Source: Bacteroidota bacterium
Lineage (GTDB): Bacteria > Bacteroidota > Bacteroidia > Flavobacteriales > Crocinitomicaceae
DNA: 5,475 nucleotides
Assembly (NCBI GenBank): GCA_029558435.1
Contig: JAKQEZ010000439.1
Location: 1 to 5,475 of the forward strand
Reading direction: 5' to 3'
In this document: in pieces, positions 1 to 5,475 of the stretch
How positions within the stretch are numbered: position 1 is the stretch's first letter
Layout: each line of letters opens with the position of its first letter
Notes under the pieces: generated by a model
What the model was told of the DNA's origin: nothing
What the model saw: only the letters and a program-made list of their open reading frames with translations
Databases searched by the model: none
Position numbers and translations under genes: made by a program

Positions 1-730
1 CATTAATCATATAACCGGAAGGATTCATTACCCAATTCCACATATTGTTTATTGTATTAAAAATTAAAAAGTCATTCGTTGGTCCATAGTCGGTTAATCC
101 TCCAAATAAACAAAATTTACTTCCTATCATTGCAGAAGCACCTGCATAGCGTCCTCCATATGAAATATTAGGAAGCTGTGTCCATGCGTTCGCTTGTGCA
201 TCGTATTTCCAGCATTCATTGGATGCTGAATGGGTTGTTAAGTCGTAGCCACCAGCTAAAATCATTGTTGCATCATTTGCTTCACTTCTTGTTCCGTTAA
301 AAACATACACTTTAGGATTATATGACGGCAAACCAATTATTTGTCTCCAACCGCCATCTGTAGTGTCACCCGGAGTATAAACATATGTTGCAGCATTTGT
401 TGCTGTACTTCTTGATCCGTTAAAAACATACATTTCGCCATTATAAACCATCGCATTATGTTCTGCCATACCTGGTACGGGGTCTGAGCCGGGTTCTGTT
501 AATGGATTGAGTTTGGTAAAGGTTCTTGTTGCAGGTACATAAGCATAAATATCATTTACTGGCAGTGATTTTGTGCTTTTCTTATTATTGTCAAGAAGAG
601 CTCCGCCAAAAATGTAGTACACACTGTCAATTTTGCAAACACTATGTCCGTAGCGAGGGCTTGGCACTTGTGCTGAAGCTGATAAAACTGATATTATCAG
701 CAATCCGATTGTTAAAAATTTTTGTTTCAT
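1..730 (-). CDS. Kelch-like secreted protein, C-terminal part beyond the left edge
   Basis: This is an open frame from ATG at 730 to the window edge, with 243 residues visible and no stop. Residues 1-20 form a signal peptide (Lys near the start, hydrophobic core, then SASAQ), so the product should be exported. After it come kelch-type beta-propeller elements: PSPRYG (residues 23-28), FGG (41-43), AGG (159-161) and FGG (209-211), plus conserved Trp residues before blade turns (W128, W174, W183). Kelch propellers bind proteins or sugars; no ligand can be inferred here. The N-terminus closely matches the protein at 2639-4018 (LTIG, SAQ, PSPRYG and SV in the same order), so the two are paralogues. 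An in-frame duplication (YVFNG at residues 101-105 and 142-146) lies in the middle. The C-terminus is not visible, so a type IX sorting domain is likely but unseen. No clear promoter or Shine-Dalgarno sequence precedes the ATG; a repeat begins about 45 bp upstream. Confidence 0.85.
   Translation of the reverse strand, partial: MKQKFLTIGLLIISVLSASAQVPSPRYGHSVCKIDSVYYIFGGALLDNNKKSTKSLPVNDIYAYVPATRTFTKLNPLTEPGSDPVPGMAEHNAMVYNGEMYVFNGSRSTATNAATYVYTPGDTTDGGWRQIIGLPSYNPKVYVFNGTRSEANDATMILAGGYDLTTHSASNECWKYDAQANAWTQLPNISYGGRYAGASAMIGSKFCLFGGLTDYGPTNDFLIFNTINNMWNWVMNPSGYMIN
284..432. repeat. In-frame direct repeat inside the kelch-like gene
   Basis: Two 26-nt copies lie at 284-309 and 407-432 and differ at one base (292 versus 415). 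They are offset by 123 bp, exactly 41 codons, and encode YVFNG(S/T)RS in both places. Weaker similarity continues to the left of each copy. The offset is shorter than a normal kelch blade (about 45-50 residues). This suggests a recent partial duplication or conversion within the gene and not simple blade periodicity. Confidence 0.7.
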
Positions 731-773
731 ACTTTTGATTTTTTATGGTTAAACATTTTGTTTCGTTTCTGTA

Positions 774-942
774 TTTTATTATGGTGCATAACGTTTTGCC
801 GCTTGCCGCAGTGGGGGATTTCGGAGTCCCGCACCTGCGGGATCAACCAAGCATCCCGAAACTTCGGGATTGATAGAAGCACTGCACTTGATTTAACCAC
901 AAAAGCCCCCATTGCGGCAAACGGCTGTTGGCGGTAGTTATT
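774..942 (+). repeat. Structured intergenic repeat, copy 1 (attC-like)
   Basis: This fills the gap between the reverse transcriptase stop and the left kelch gene. The left end is TTTTATTATGG, one base, then GCATAACG (774-793); the right end is GTTGGCGGTAGTTATT (927-942). A basal stem pairs GCATAAC (786-792) with GTTGGC (927-932), leaving A788 bulged. Next come an asymmetric loop (793-797 against 926) and a 20-bp arm, 798-817 with 906-925, with 18 of 20 positions paired. The 88-nt centre holds further hairpins: 827-832 with 837-842, and 853-860 with 863-870. It also holds the motif ATCAACCAAG (842-851), which recurs in copy 3. It is visibly more GC-rich than the adjacent genes. The stop codon of the reverse transcriptase (938-940) lies inside the right-end block. 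Its role is inferred, possibly as a recombination site. I do not recognise a named family. Confidence 0.85.
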
Positions 943-2479
943 CTCCTTTCTTGTCGTTTATTGTCTTTGAACATACTGCTTTTTCTAAGATTTCACCTTT
1001 TGATGAAATTAGTCCTAACCAATGAGAACACTCGTCACGTGATAATACAATTGCTGAATGAATTACTGCTCTTTTGTCCCAAGGCCCTAGGGCATCAATA
1101 TTGTCTTTAATTTCTTTTACCCAAGTTTTGTCATTAGACCTTCTTGCAATAAGAGCCCTTTCTCTGACTCGGTGAATTCGTGAGTAGTCAATTTTTATGT
1201 CTGTCTTATTGAATGAAAGGTCTTGAAAAAGAGTGAATATCCAAATATTGATAAATGTATCATTTAAATACGGCTTGTCTAGAAGGCTTGAAAATTCTTT
1301 TTCATACCTTTTTGCAGTCCTATCATTAAGAACTCTTGAAAAGTAAATAACCAATTCACGAATCACTGGCAATAAATTGTCAAAGTGTTCAAATATTAAA
1401 GGAATTATACTTCTGACTTTGTATCTGCCTGCTTGTCTCAAAATATGACGCATTAAACCTAAGTCCACTTTGTCAAATGAAACAGATTGCAAAAACAATT
1501 CTTCATAGGCTTCTGCACGTAATTTAAATTTCTCTTCTCCTTTAAGCTCATCAAATTCAGGCAGTTTTTCGGGTAGTTGATATTCTCCATTTTCAATCTC
1601 ATTTATTTTGCTGTGTAATTTTTGCTTTTCAACTCTTTCTTCATTTTTTAAGTGGTCAGAAAGAAATTCACTTGTAGGGATTATTCGAGTTTTGTCTGAT
1701 GAAAGCACCAAACGATGATTAGAATGAAGATATATCGTTAAGTCGTGCAGAAGTCGCTGGGCTTCTGTTTTATTTGGAAAGAATATGTTTATGTCATCAA
1801 CATACCTTGTATAATTGTCCGTATGTCTTACAATTTTGTTGTCAATGTCAGATAATATTGCTTCAGATACTACAATACTGGGAACGGGTCCAACTGGAAT
1901 TCCTTTTGAAACATTATTATTTAATCCCAAAAGAAATCTTTCAAAGTCGCCATTGTTTGTAGAACCTGCTTCTTCTAAAATATTACTTACTCTGTGCAAA
2001 TAAATTTGATTATAAAAATCAACAAGGTCAGTCATTAAAACATAGCCATCAGGAAATTTAGCAGCTAGTTCTTCGGCTTTTGTTAAGAAGTGTTCAAAGC
2101 CTTTATTGTCAGTATCAAAGAATGAGCCGTCAGTATCTGGATTTAATCTATATGAGCAAGCAATAAACCTTTCCTTTGGTATTCTGACAGCTTCAATTTT
2201 AGAAGCGTTCTCGTATGCAAGTGCAGTAAAAATCAAACTGTCAAGCGGGTCAAGTTGGTGAACTACCCTGTAAGAGCCATTTGGTTTTGGCGCAGCAGAA
2301 ATGAATGGAGTCTTAGGTGCATAGGTGTTAATGTCAAGTCCAAGTAAGAATGGTAAGATGTTGTCCCAATCGTGTTTGATAGCTTTAAACTCAAATAGCG
2401 TTGGATAAAAGTCGCTGTCATAAAACTTTATAAGGTGTATTAAAGCCCACTCGTATGATTCTCTTTTTATTGTTGCCAT
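938..2479 (-). CDS. Stand-alone reverse transcriptase, Abi/UG defence type
   Basis: This is a 513-residue protein starting at ATG 2479, with a weak AGGA (2484-2487) just upstream. The N-terminus (residues 10-40, with DSDFYP and FEFKAI) resembles the leader of stand-alone Abi-type reverse transcriptases. Polymerase motifs follow in order: KPNGSYRVV (65-73) and DPLD (77-80); VLMTDLVDFYNQIY with catalytic D151; KGIPVGPVPS (192-201), where the usual Gln of retroviral and group II enzymes is Val; RYVDD with D228 and D229; and SSDKTRI (260-266). Both aspartate sites are intact, so activity is expected. Residues 330-490 form a helical, HEAT-like tail with no maturase, protease or endonuclease signature. 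That architecture fits AbiA/AbiK/UG (DRT) anti-phage enzymes, which make cDNA or untemplated DNA and abort infection. The exact subgroup cannot be assigned by eye. No msr/msd-like RNA (retron) or template/variable repeat pair (DGR) is adjacent. The gene is alone between two inverted structured repeats. Confidence 0.9.
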   Translation of the reverse strand: MATIKRESYEWALIHLIKFYDSDFYPTLFEFKAIKHDWDNILPFLLGLDINTYAPKTPFISAAPKPNGSYRVVHQLDPLDSLIFTALAYENASKIEAVRIPKERFIACSYRLNPDTDGSFFDTDNKGFEHFLTKAEELAAKFPDGYVLMTDLVDFYNQIYLHRVSNILEEAGSTNNGDFERFLLGLNNNVSKGIPVGPVPSIVVSEAILSDIDNKIVRHTDNYTRYVDDINIFFPNKTEAQRLLHDLTIYLHSNHRLVLSSDKTRIIPTSEFLSDHLKNEERVEKQKLHSKINEIENGEYQLPEKLPEFDELKGEEKFKLRAEAYEELFLQSVSFDKVDLGLMRHILRQAGRYKVRSIIPLIFEHFDNLLPVIRELVIYFSRVLNDRTAKRYEKEFSSLLDKPYLNDTFINIWIFTLFQDLSFNKTDIKIDYSRIHRVRERALIARRSNDKTWVKEIKDNIDALGPWDKRAVIHSAIVLSRDECSHWLGLISSKGEILEKAVCSKTINDKKGE

Positions 2480-2483
2480 AGTG

Positions 2484-2487
2484 TCCT
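2484..2487 (-). promoter_or_regulatory. Weak Shine-Dalgarno-like AGGA before the reverse transcriptase
   Basis: On the minus strand AGGA ends four bases before the ATG at 2479. The spacing is short and Bacteroidota make little use of Shine-Dalgarno pairing. It supports this ATG but does not prove it. The structured repeat ends only a few bases further upstream, so the leader is essentially repeat sequence. Confidence 0.3.
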
Positions 2488-2489
2488 GT

Positions 2490-2632
2490 TATAATTACCG
2501 CCAACGGTTGCGTGTATGAAACGTTTGGCATTTCGAGGCACTTTCCTGTCAAGTTACAACTACTTTTGATACGAGCTGTGCCGCTAGATAAACCACTGAT
2601 TGCCAAATGTTTTATACACGTTGTTATGCCCT
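2490..2632 (-). repeat. Structured intergenic repeat, copy 2, inverted relative to copies 1 and 3
   Basis: Read on the minus strand, it starts with GGGCATAAC and ends with GTTGGCGGTAATTATA, almost the same right end as copy 1. The basal stem pairs GCATAAC (2629-2623) with GTTGGC (2505-2500). The internal loop has 2 nt on one side and 5 on the other. The main arm pairs 2511-2530 with 2601-2620, with 18 of 20 matched and both exceptions G·T on the plus strand. The centre is 70 nt; an ATCAAAAG stretch there is a weak match to the ATCAACC(A/G)AG motif of copies 1 and 3. The GCATAAC end faces the kelch stop codon (2639-2641), and the GGCGGTAATTA end faces the start of the reverse transcriptase. 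Confidence 0.85.
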
Positions 2633-2638
2633 CGTAAT

Positions 2639-4018
2639 TTATTGTTTTATCACTTTTCCAAGATAATAGTTTTTTTCTGTGTCTATGCGAATGAAATAAA
2701 GCCCGGATGTTTTATGTGTAAAATTAATTTGTGTTTCAGTCGGATTACTGATTTGCTGTATTAACTGTCCGTTTTGATTGAATATTTTTATGTTTTTTAT
2801 CGTTTCTTTGGTTTGTAAGGCAAAACTCACTTTGTCGGTAGTTGGATTTGGAAAAACAGTTAATTCAACAGACGTTTTAAATTCTGCGTCATTAATTGAG
2901 GATACGATACCACCCCAAGTTTGCTGTGTTGTATCATACTGTTGAATTTGAGAAGTCGTTTGGTTAAAACGATAAAAATTGTTGGTTATGGTTGTATCTC
3001 CTGTGGTTGTGATTGAATTAATTCCCCCAAAAAAGTAAAAAACAGTGTCATTATTGCTCTCTAACGAACACCATGCTGCCGCTCCAATCATTGGCGGCAA
3101 ATTGTTCGTAATTAAATGGGCTGTTAAATTCCCATTATTGACTTTGATTGTGTATATATTGGTTGAAAAACTAATAGAATTTGTTGATTTATTGGGTGAA
3201 TATTTTTGACCTCCTGCAATAAATATTTCATTAGGGTTAAGTGTCGAACCTGTTGCTCCAAATGCTGTCCATTCGTTTTGAGGGTAGTTTTGGATTGAAG
3301 GTCCAAAACCCCAGGAATTGTTTTGGTGATTATATTCATAACACTCAAAATTATTATTTCCATTATTGTCAAGTCCCCCAAATAAATATGTTTTATGATT
3401 TACTGTATCTGAAATGGCTTTGTGTCCAGAAAGTTCTTTAGGACAAGATTGTTTTGTTGTAAAAGTCATTGTGTTCATGTCAAGAACAAAGGTATGTGAA
3501 TATGAAACTTTCAAACCATTTAATATCATATAACCCCCATTAAAAAAAATCTTTCCTTGTCCAATATCACTGTGAGCCATAAAGCCTTTTGAAGGAAAAG
3601 GTTCTAAATTTCCGTATATTATTGTTTCATTCGCGACGTCGTATATTAATGCATTTGAATTTGATGATTGATTTCCAATAGAGTCTGTTCTAACTCCACC
3701 AACAATAACAATGTATTCATTATTGAAGTTCAAGGCTGTTTGCCCATAACTAAAAAATGTTGAGTCCCAGTTTGGTGTAATAGATGTAAATTCTCCTGTT
3801 GATTCATTTGTAGCTTTAAAAAAAATAGCTTCTTCAAAAGGATTTTGAGAGAGTTCTGTTTTCCCAAACAGTAAAAAATGTGCCCATGCTTGTGTTGCAC
3901 TATCTACTTCAAATTCAACCACACTTGCTCCATATCGTGGGCTTGGAATTTGGTTTTGTGCCGAAACGGTTAATGTCATAACGGAAAGTATGCCAATTGT
4001 AAGAATAGTATTTTTCAT
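2639..4018 (-). CDS. Kelch-like secreted protein with type IX secretion sorting domain
   Basis: This is a complete 459-residue protein. Residues 1-20 are a signal peptide (MKNT, hydrophobic core, VSAQ), followed by PSPRYG (25-30). Propeller-like repeats show as VGG (106-108), NGG (160-162), FGG (213-215), AGG (268-270) and FGG (330-332), each preceded by short hydrophobic strands. Trp residues such as W236 and W368 sit in blade-end positions. From about residue 384 to the end is a Por/type IX secretion C-terminal sorting domain, with VFPNPTTD (388-395), IFNQNGQLI (412-420) and GLYFIRI (439-445). The protein should therefore cross the outer membrane and be surface-attached or released. Ligand and role are unknown. 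It is 80 bp downstream of the Crp/Fnr gene with no repeat between them, so the two form one module. It is paralogous to the gene at 1-730. Confidence 0.9.
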   Translation of the reverse strand: MKNTILTIGILSVMTLTVSAQNQIPSPRYGASVVEFEVDSATQAWAHFLLFGKTELSQNPFEEAIFFKATNESTGEFTSITPNWDSTFFSYGQTALNFNNEYIVIVGGVRTDSIGNQSSNSNALIYDVANETIIYGNLEPFPSKGFMAHSDIGQGKIFFNGGYMILNGLKVSYSHTFVLDMNTMTFTTKQSCPKELSGHKAISDTVNHKTYLFGGLDNNGNNNFECYEYNHQNNSWGFGPSIQNYPQNEWTAFGATGSTLNPNEIFIAGGQKYSPNKSTNSISFSTNIYTIKVNNGNLTAHLITNNLPPMIGAAAWCSLESNNDTVFYFFGGINSITTTGDTTITNNFYRFNQTTSQIQQYDTTQQTWGGIVSSINDAEFKTSVELTVFPNPTTDKVSFALQTKETIKNIKIFNQNGQLIQQISNPTETQINFTHKTSGLYFIRIDTEKNYYLGKVIKQ

Positions 4019-4044
4019 ATTGCTATTGTTTTAAAATTTAGTTG

Positions 4045-4052
4045 CAAAATTA
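4045..4052 (-). promoter_or_regulatory. Possible Bacteroidota -7 promoter box upstream of the kelch gene
   Basis: On the minus strand TAATTTTG matches the Bacteroidota -7 consensus TAnnTTTG exactly. It would place a transcript start about 20 bp before the ATG at 4018. No good -33 TTG lies at the usual distance, so this is only a candidate. No equivalent box was found just upstream of the other start codons in the window. Confidence 0.35.
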
Positions 4053-4098
4053 AAGGTATTCGAAATGAAAATCACTTGTCATTTGGCAAGAAATTCAA

Positions 4099-4689
4099 TT
4101 ATGGACATTTTTTTATGGTCAATTTTCGTATTCTACTTAATGACGTATCTGTAATTCCAAGATAGGACGCAATTTGTTTAAGCGGAACATTTTGTATTAA
4201 ATCAGGGTGTTGTTTTAATAGCAATAAATATCTATTTTCGGCAGTCTCGGTTTGTAATAAAAGCATTCGTTCTTTGAGTTCTGTCATACTTTTAACCAAC
4301 AATCGCCTTCCAAATTCTCTATATCCTTGATTGTTTTGAAAATAATTTTCCATTTTTTGATTGTCCACTATCCAGCCCCCGCATTCTGTTATAGCTTGAA
4401 TATTCTCTTTCGATATTGTTTGGTTAAAGAATGAAGAGGGTTCAAATGCCTGTTGAAATTTCGAGAAAAAATTTGTTGTAATTTCATTACTCTCATTATC
4501 AATTACAAGTGAACGCATAAATCCATAGTGGATAAACATATATTTCTGACAAACTTCTCCCGATTTAAGCAAAAATGTGTTGGGTGGTAATATTTCGTAA
4601 TCGAAATTCGACACAATATCTTCTGCCAAGGGCACAGGAAGTTGAAGTTGCTCATTTATAAATTTTACAAATACATTATTGTTTGTCAT
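4099..4689 (-). CDS. Crp/Fnr-family transcriptional regulator
   Basis: This is a complete 196-residue protein starting at ATG 4689. Residues 20-110 form a cyclic-nucleotide-binding-type beta barrel: PPNTFLLKSGE (35-45), then YMFIHYGFMRS (50-60) and a strand-rich stretch. They lack the phosphate-binding arginine signature of true cAMP receptors, so the ligand is unknown. A long dimer helix covers about 125-147. The helix-turn-helix is near 168-190, with LKQIASYLGITDTSLSRIRK matching the winged-helix recognition region of small Bacteroidota Crp-like regulators. Its length is normal for that group. It lies 80 bp upstream of the kelch gene on the same strand and may control it, but no operator could be identified. 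The structured repeat ends about 10 bp upstream of its start region, so its promoter must lie in or beyond the repeat. Confidence 0.9.
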   Translation of the reverse strand: MTNNNVFVKFINEQLQLPVPLAEDIVSNFDYEILPPNTFLLKSGEVCQKYMFIHYGFMRSLVIDNESNEITTNFFSKFQQAFEPSSFFNQTISKENIQAITECGGWIVDNQKMENYFQNNQGYREFGRRLLVKSMTELKERMLLLQTETAENRYLLLLKQHPDLIQNVPLKQIASYLGITDTSLSRIRKLTIKKCP

Positions 4690-4699
4690 GAATGTCTGT

Positions 4700-4846
4700 T
4701 TTTATTATGGGGCATAACGGCCGCGTGTATGGCCAGTGGCGGTTTGCGTGCTTCGTCTGTATCAACCGAGACGAACCTTTGTGCGGGGCAGGATGCTACA
4801 AACACGCACTTCCACCGCCATTGGCTATACACGATGTTACCACACG
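4700..4846 (+). repeat. Structured intergenic repeat, copy 3 (attC-like)
   Basis: The left end, TTTTATTATGG then one base then GCATAACG (4700-4719), matches copy 1 at 19 of 20 positions. Similarity continues a few bases outward (TCTGT). The basal stem pairs TAAC (4715-4718) with GTTA (4836-4839). The internal loop has 5 nt against 2 nt. The arm pairs 4724-4742 with 4815-4833, with 17 of 19 matched and both exceptions G·T on the plus strand. The centre holds a perfect 7-bp hairpin (4752-4758 with 4769-4775), GCGTG/CACGC (4746-4750 with 4803-4807) and the shared motif ATCAACCGAG (4761-4770). The right end (GTTACCACACG) has diverged from the other two copies. It is clearly GC-richer than the flanking genes. 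Confidence 0.85.
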
Positions 4847-4854
4847 TTTTTCTT

Positions 4855-5475
4855 TCAATTCAATATATTTTTCAATTTCTTAGTCAATATTTTCTTTCGC
4901 TCAATGATGAAAGTATCAAAATTATCCAAAGAATAATCAACCTTAGGAATCAAATGACTTTCAATAAATCTGTCCTTGTCTTTATTTTTTGTTTGTTCAG
5001 TAATCCAAGTGTCCAATGGAGTGGCATTTTTTGACATATTTTCATTTGAATCAAGCATTTGAAGGTTTAGTATTGAATTGTAAACCGTCCACCCAAATTT
5101 ATCTTTATACTCTTGTTTTAGTTGGTCATAAGCTGATGCTGGATGCAAATGGTCTTGATGAAAGTTATTGTTTTTGTAATCCAAATCAGGATAAAGCATT
5201 GCCAATATTGGGAAACTATATCTCGAATCTTTTTGAGTGAGCAACAACTCCTCAATAAAATCATCACCAACGTCAGTAAGTTTTTTAATTTCTGTATTTA
5301 TTTCTTTAACTGGAAAATCACTTAATGGTTTAATCAATTCTGTTTCAATGTCGTTTGTAAATGCACGTCTCGCTTGTGTTAATACTGCATCTCCCTGACC
5401 GCCAAAAGTTTTTCTTAAAAGAATCGAAAATAGCCAACGACGAATAGACTCTCTTTCTGTTTCATAACATTTCTT
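4855..5475 (-). CDS. DUF262/HNH (GmrSD-like) restriction protein, N-terminal part beyond the right edge
   Basis: The frame is open from the window edge to TGA at 4855-4857, giving 206 visible residues. The first visible stretch (RRWLFSILL at 12-20, FGGQGDAVL at 24-32) matches the end of a DUF262 domain, the ParB-like NTPase part of GmrSD-type enzymes. Residues about 100-155 match the DUF1524/HNH nuclease: FHQDHLHP (105-112; likely metal/catalytic D108, H109 and H111), then ILNLQML (135-141) and NMSKNATPLDTWI (146-158), corresponding to the usual NL...N..K...P..W pattern. GmrSD proteins are modification-dependent (type IV) restriction enzymes that cut phage DNA carrying modified cytosines. This points to a defence role, although the substrate is unknown. 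A TTG at 5335-5337 could be taken as a start, but the family match continues upstream of it. The gene is therefore cut by the window edge and does not start there. Its stop lies about 10 bp from repeat copy 3. Confidence 0.85.
   Translation of the reverse strand, partial: KKCYETERESIRRWLFSILLRKTFGGQGDAVLTQARRAFTNDIETELIKPLSDFPVKEINTEIKKLTDVGDDFIEELLLTQKDSRYSFPILAMLYPDLDYKNNNFHQDHLHPASAYDQLKQEYKDKFGWTVYNSILNLQMLDSNENMSKNATPLDTWITEQTKNKDKDRFIESHLIPKVDYSLDNFDTFIIERKKILTKKLKNILN

Noticed and set aside
722..937. Plus-strand and minus-strand open frames across the first gap
   Set aside because: Both coincide with the structured repeat. Their sequence is explained by the hairpin arms and neither resembles a protein family.
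1..2479. Diversity-generating retroelement with a kelch target
   Set aside because: The motif B context is not DGR-like, the enzyme is long with a helical tail, and no template/variable repeat pair with adenine-specific differences is visible. The repeat in the kelch gene differs at one non-diagnostic base.
774..2632. Retron, with the hairpins as msr/msd RNA
   Set aside because: The same hairpin also lies beside genes far from the reverse transcriptase (copy 3), and the enzyme lacks retron-type features such as the VTG motif.
3124..3381. Minus-strand 85-codon open frame
   Set aside because: It is a shifted frame inside the kelch gene, which has a clear domain structure in the other frame.
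774..4846. Repeats as ordinary intrinsic terminators
   Set aside because: No T-run directly follows the stem on the gene-sense strand. The elements are long, multi-stemmed and have conserved ends with fixed boundaries.
4642..5034. Plus-strand open frame of 130 codons
   Set aside because: It runs antisense over the regulator start, repeat copy 3 and the end of the DUF262/HNH gene. It has low-complexity content and no recognisable domain.
5335..5337. TTG start for the DUF262/HNH gene
   Set aside because: The frame stays open to the window edge and the upstream 46 residues match the DUF262 domain end, so the true start is outside the window.

Overview
The window looks like an accessory region of a Bacteroidota genome. 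It is AT-rich. It contains a secreted protein with a C-terminal type IX secretion (Por) sorting domain, one promoter-like TAnnTTTG box of the Bacteroidota type, and a Crp/Fnr regulator of the small kind common in that phylum. I cannot place it below phylum from sequence alone.

All five genes read on the minus strand. In transcription order they are: the C-terminal part of a DUF262 plus HNH (GmrSD-like) restriction protein, cut by the right edge (4855-5475); a Crp/Fnr-type regulator (4099-4689); a kelch-like secreted protein with a type IX sorting tail (2639-4018); a stand-alone reverse transcriptase of the Abi/UG defence type (938-2479); and a second kelch-like secreted protein, cut by the left edge (1-730). 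The two kelch proteins share their N-terminal signal region and are paralogues.

Three of the four gaps are filled almost entirely by one family of structured repeats of about 140-170 bp (774-942, 2490-2632, 4700-4846). Each has a GCATAAC end, a basal stem built on AAC/GTT, an asymmetric internal loop, a 19-20 bp imperfect stem and a 70-88 nt central region. The arm sequences differ between copies but pairing is kept, so the fold appears to be what is conserved. The fourth gap (4019-4098) lacks a repeat, so the regulator and its downstream kelch gene form one two-gene module.

The layout resembles an array of mobile cassettes divided by recombination sites, similar to an integron array with attC sites. 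No integrase lies in the window and no named repeat family was recognised. The middle repeat is inverted relative to the other two, so the reverse transcriptase gene sits between inverted copies and between the two kelch paralogues. At least two modules (reverse transcriptase, DUF262/HNH protein) are probably anti-phage genes. The functions of the kelch modules are unknown.
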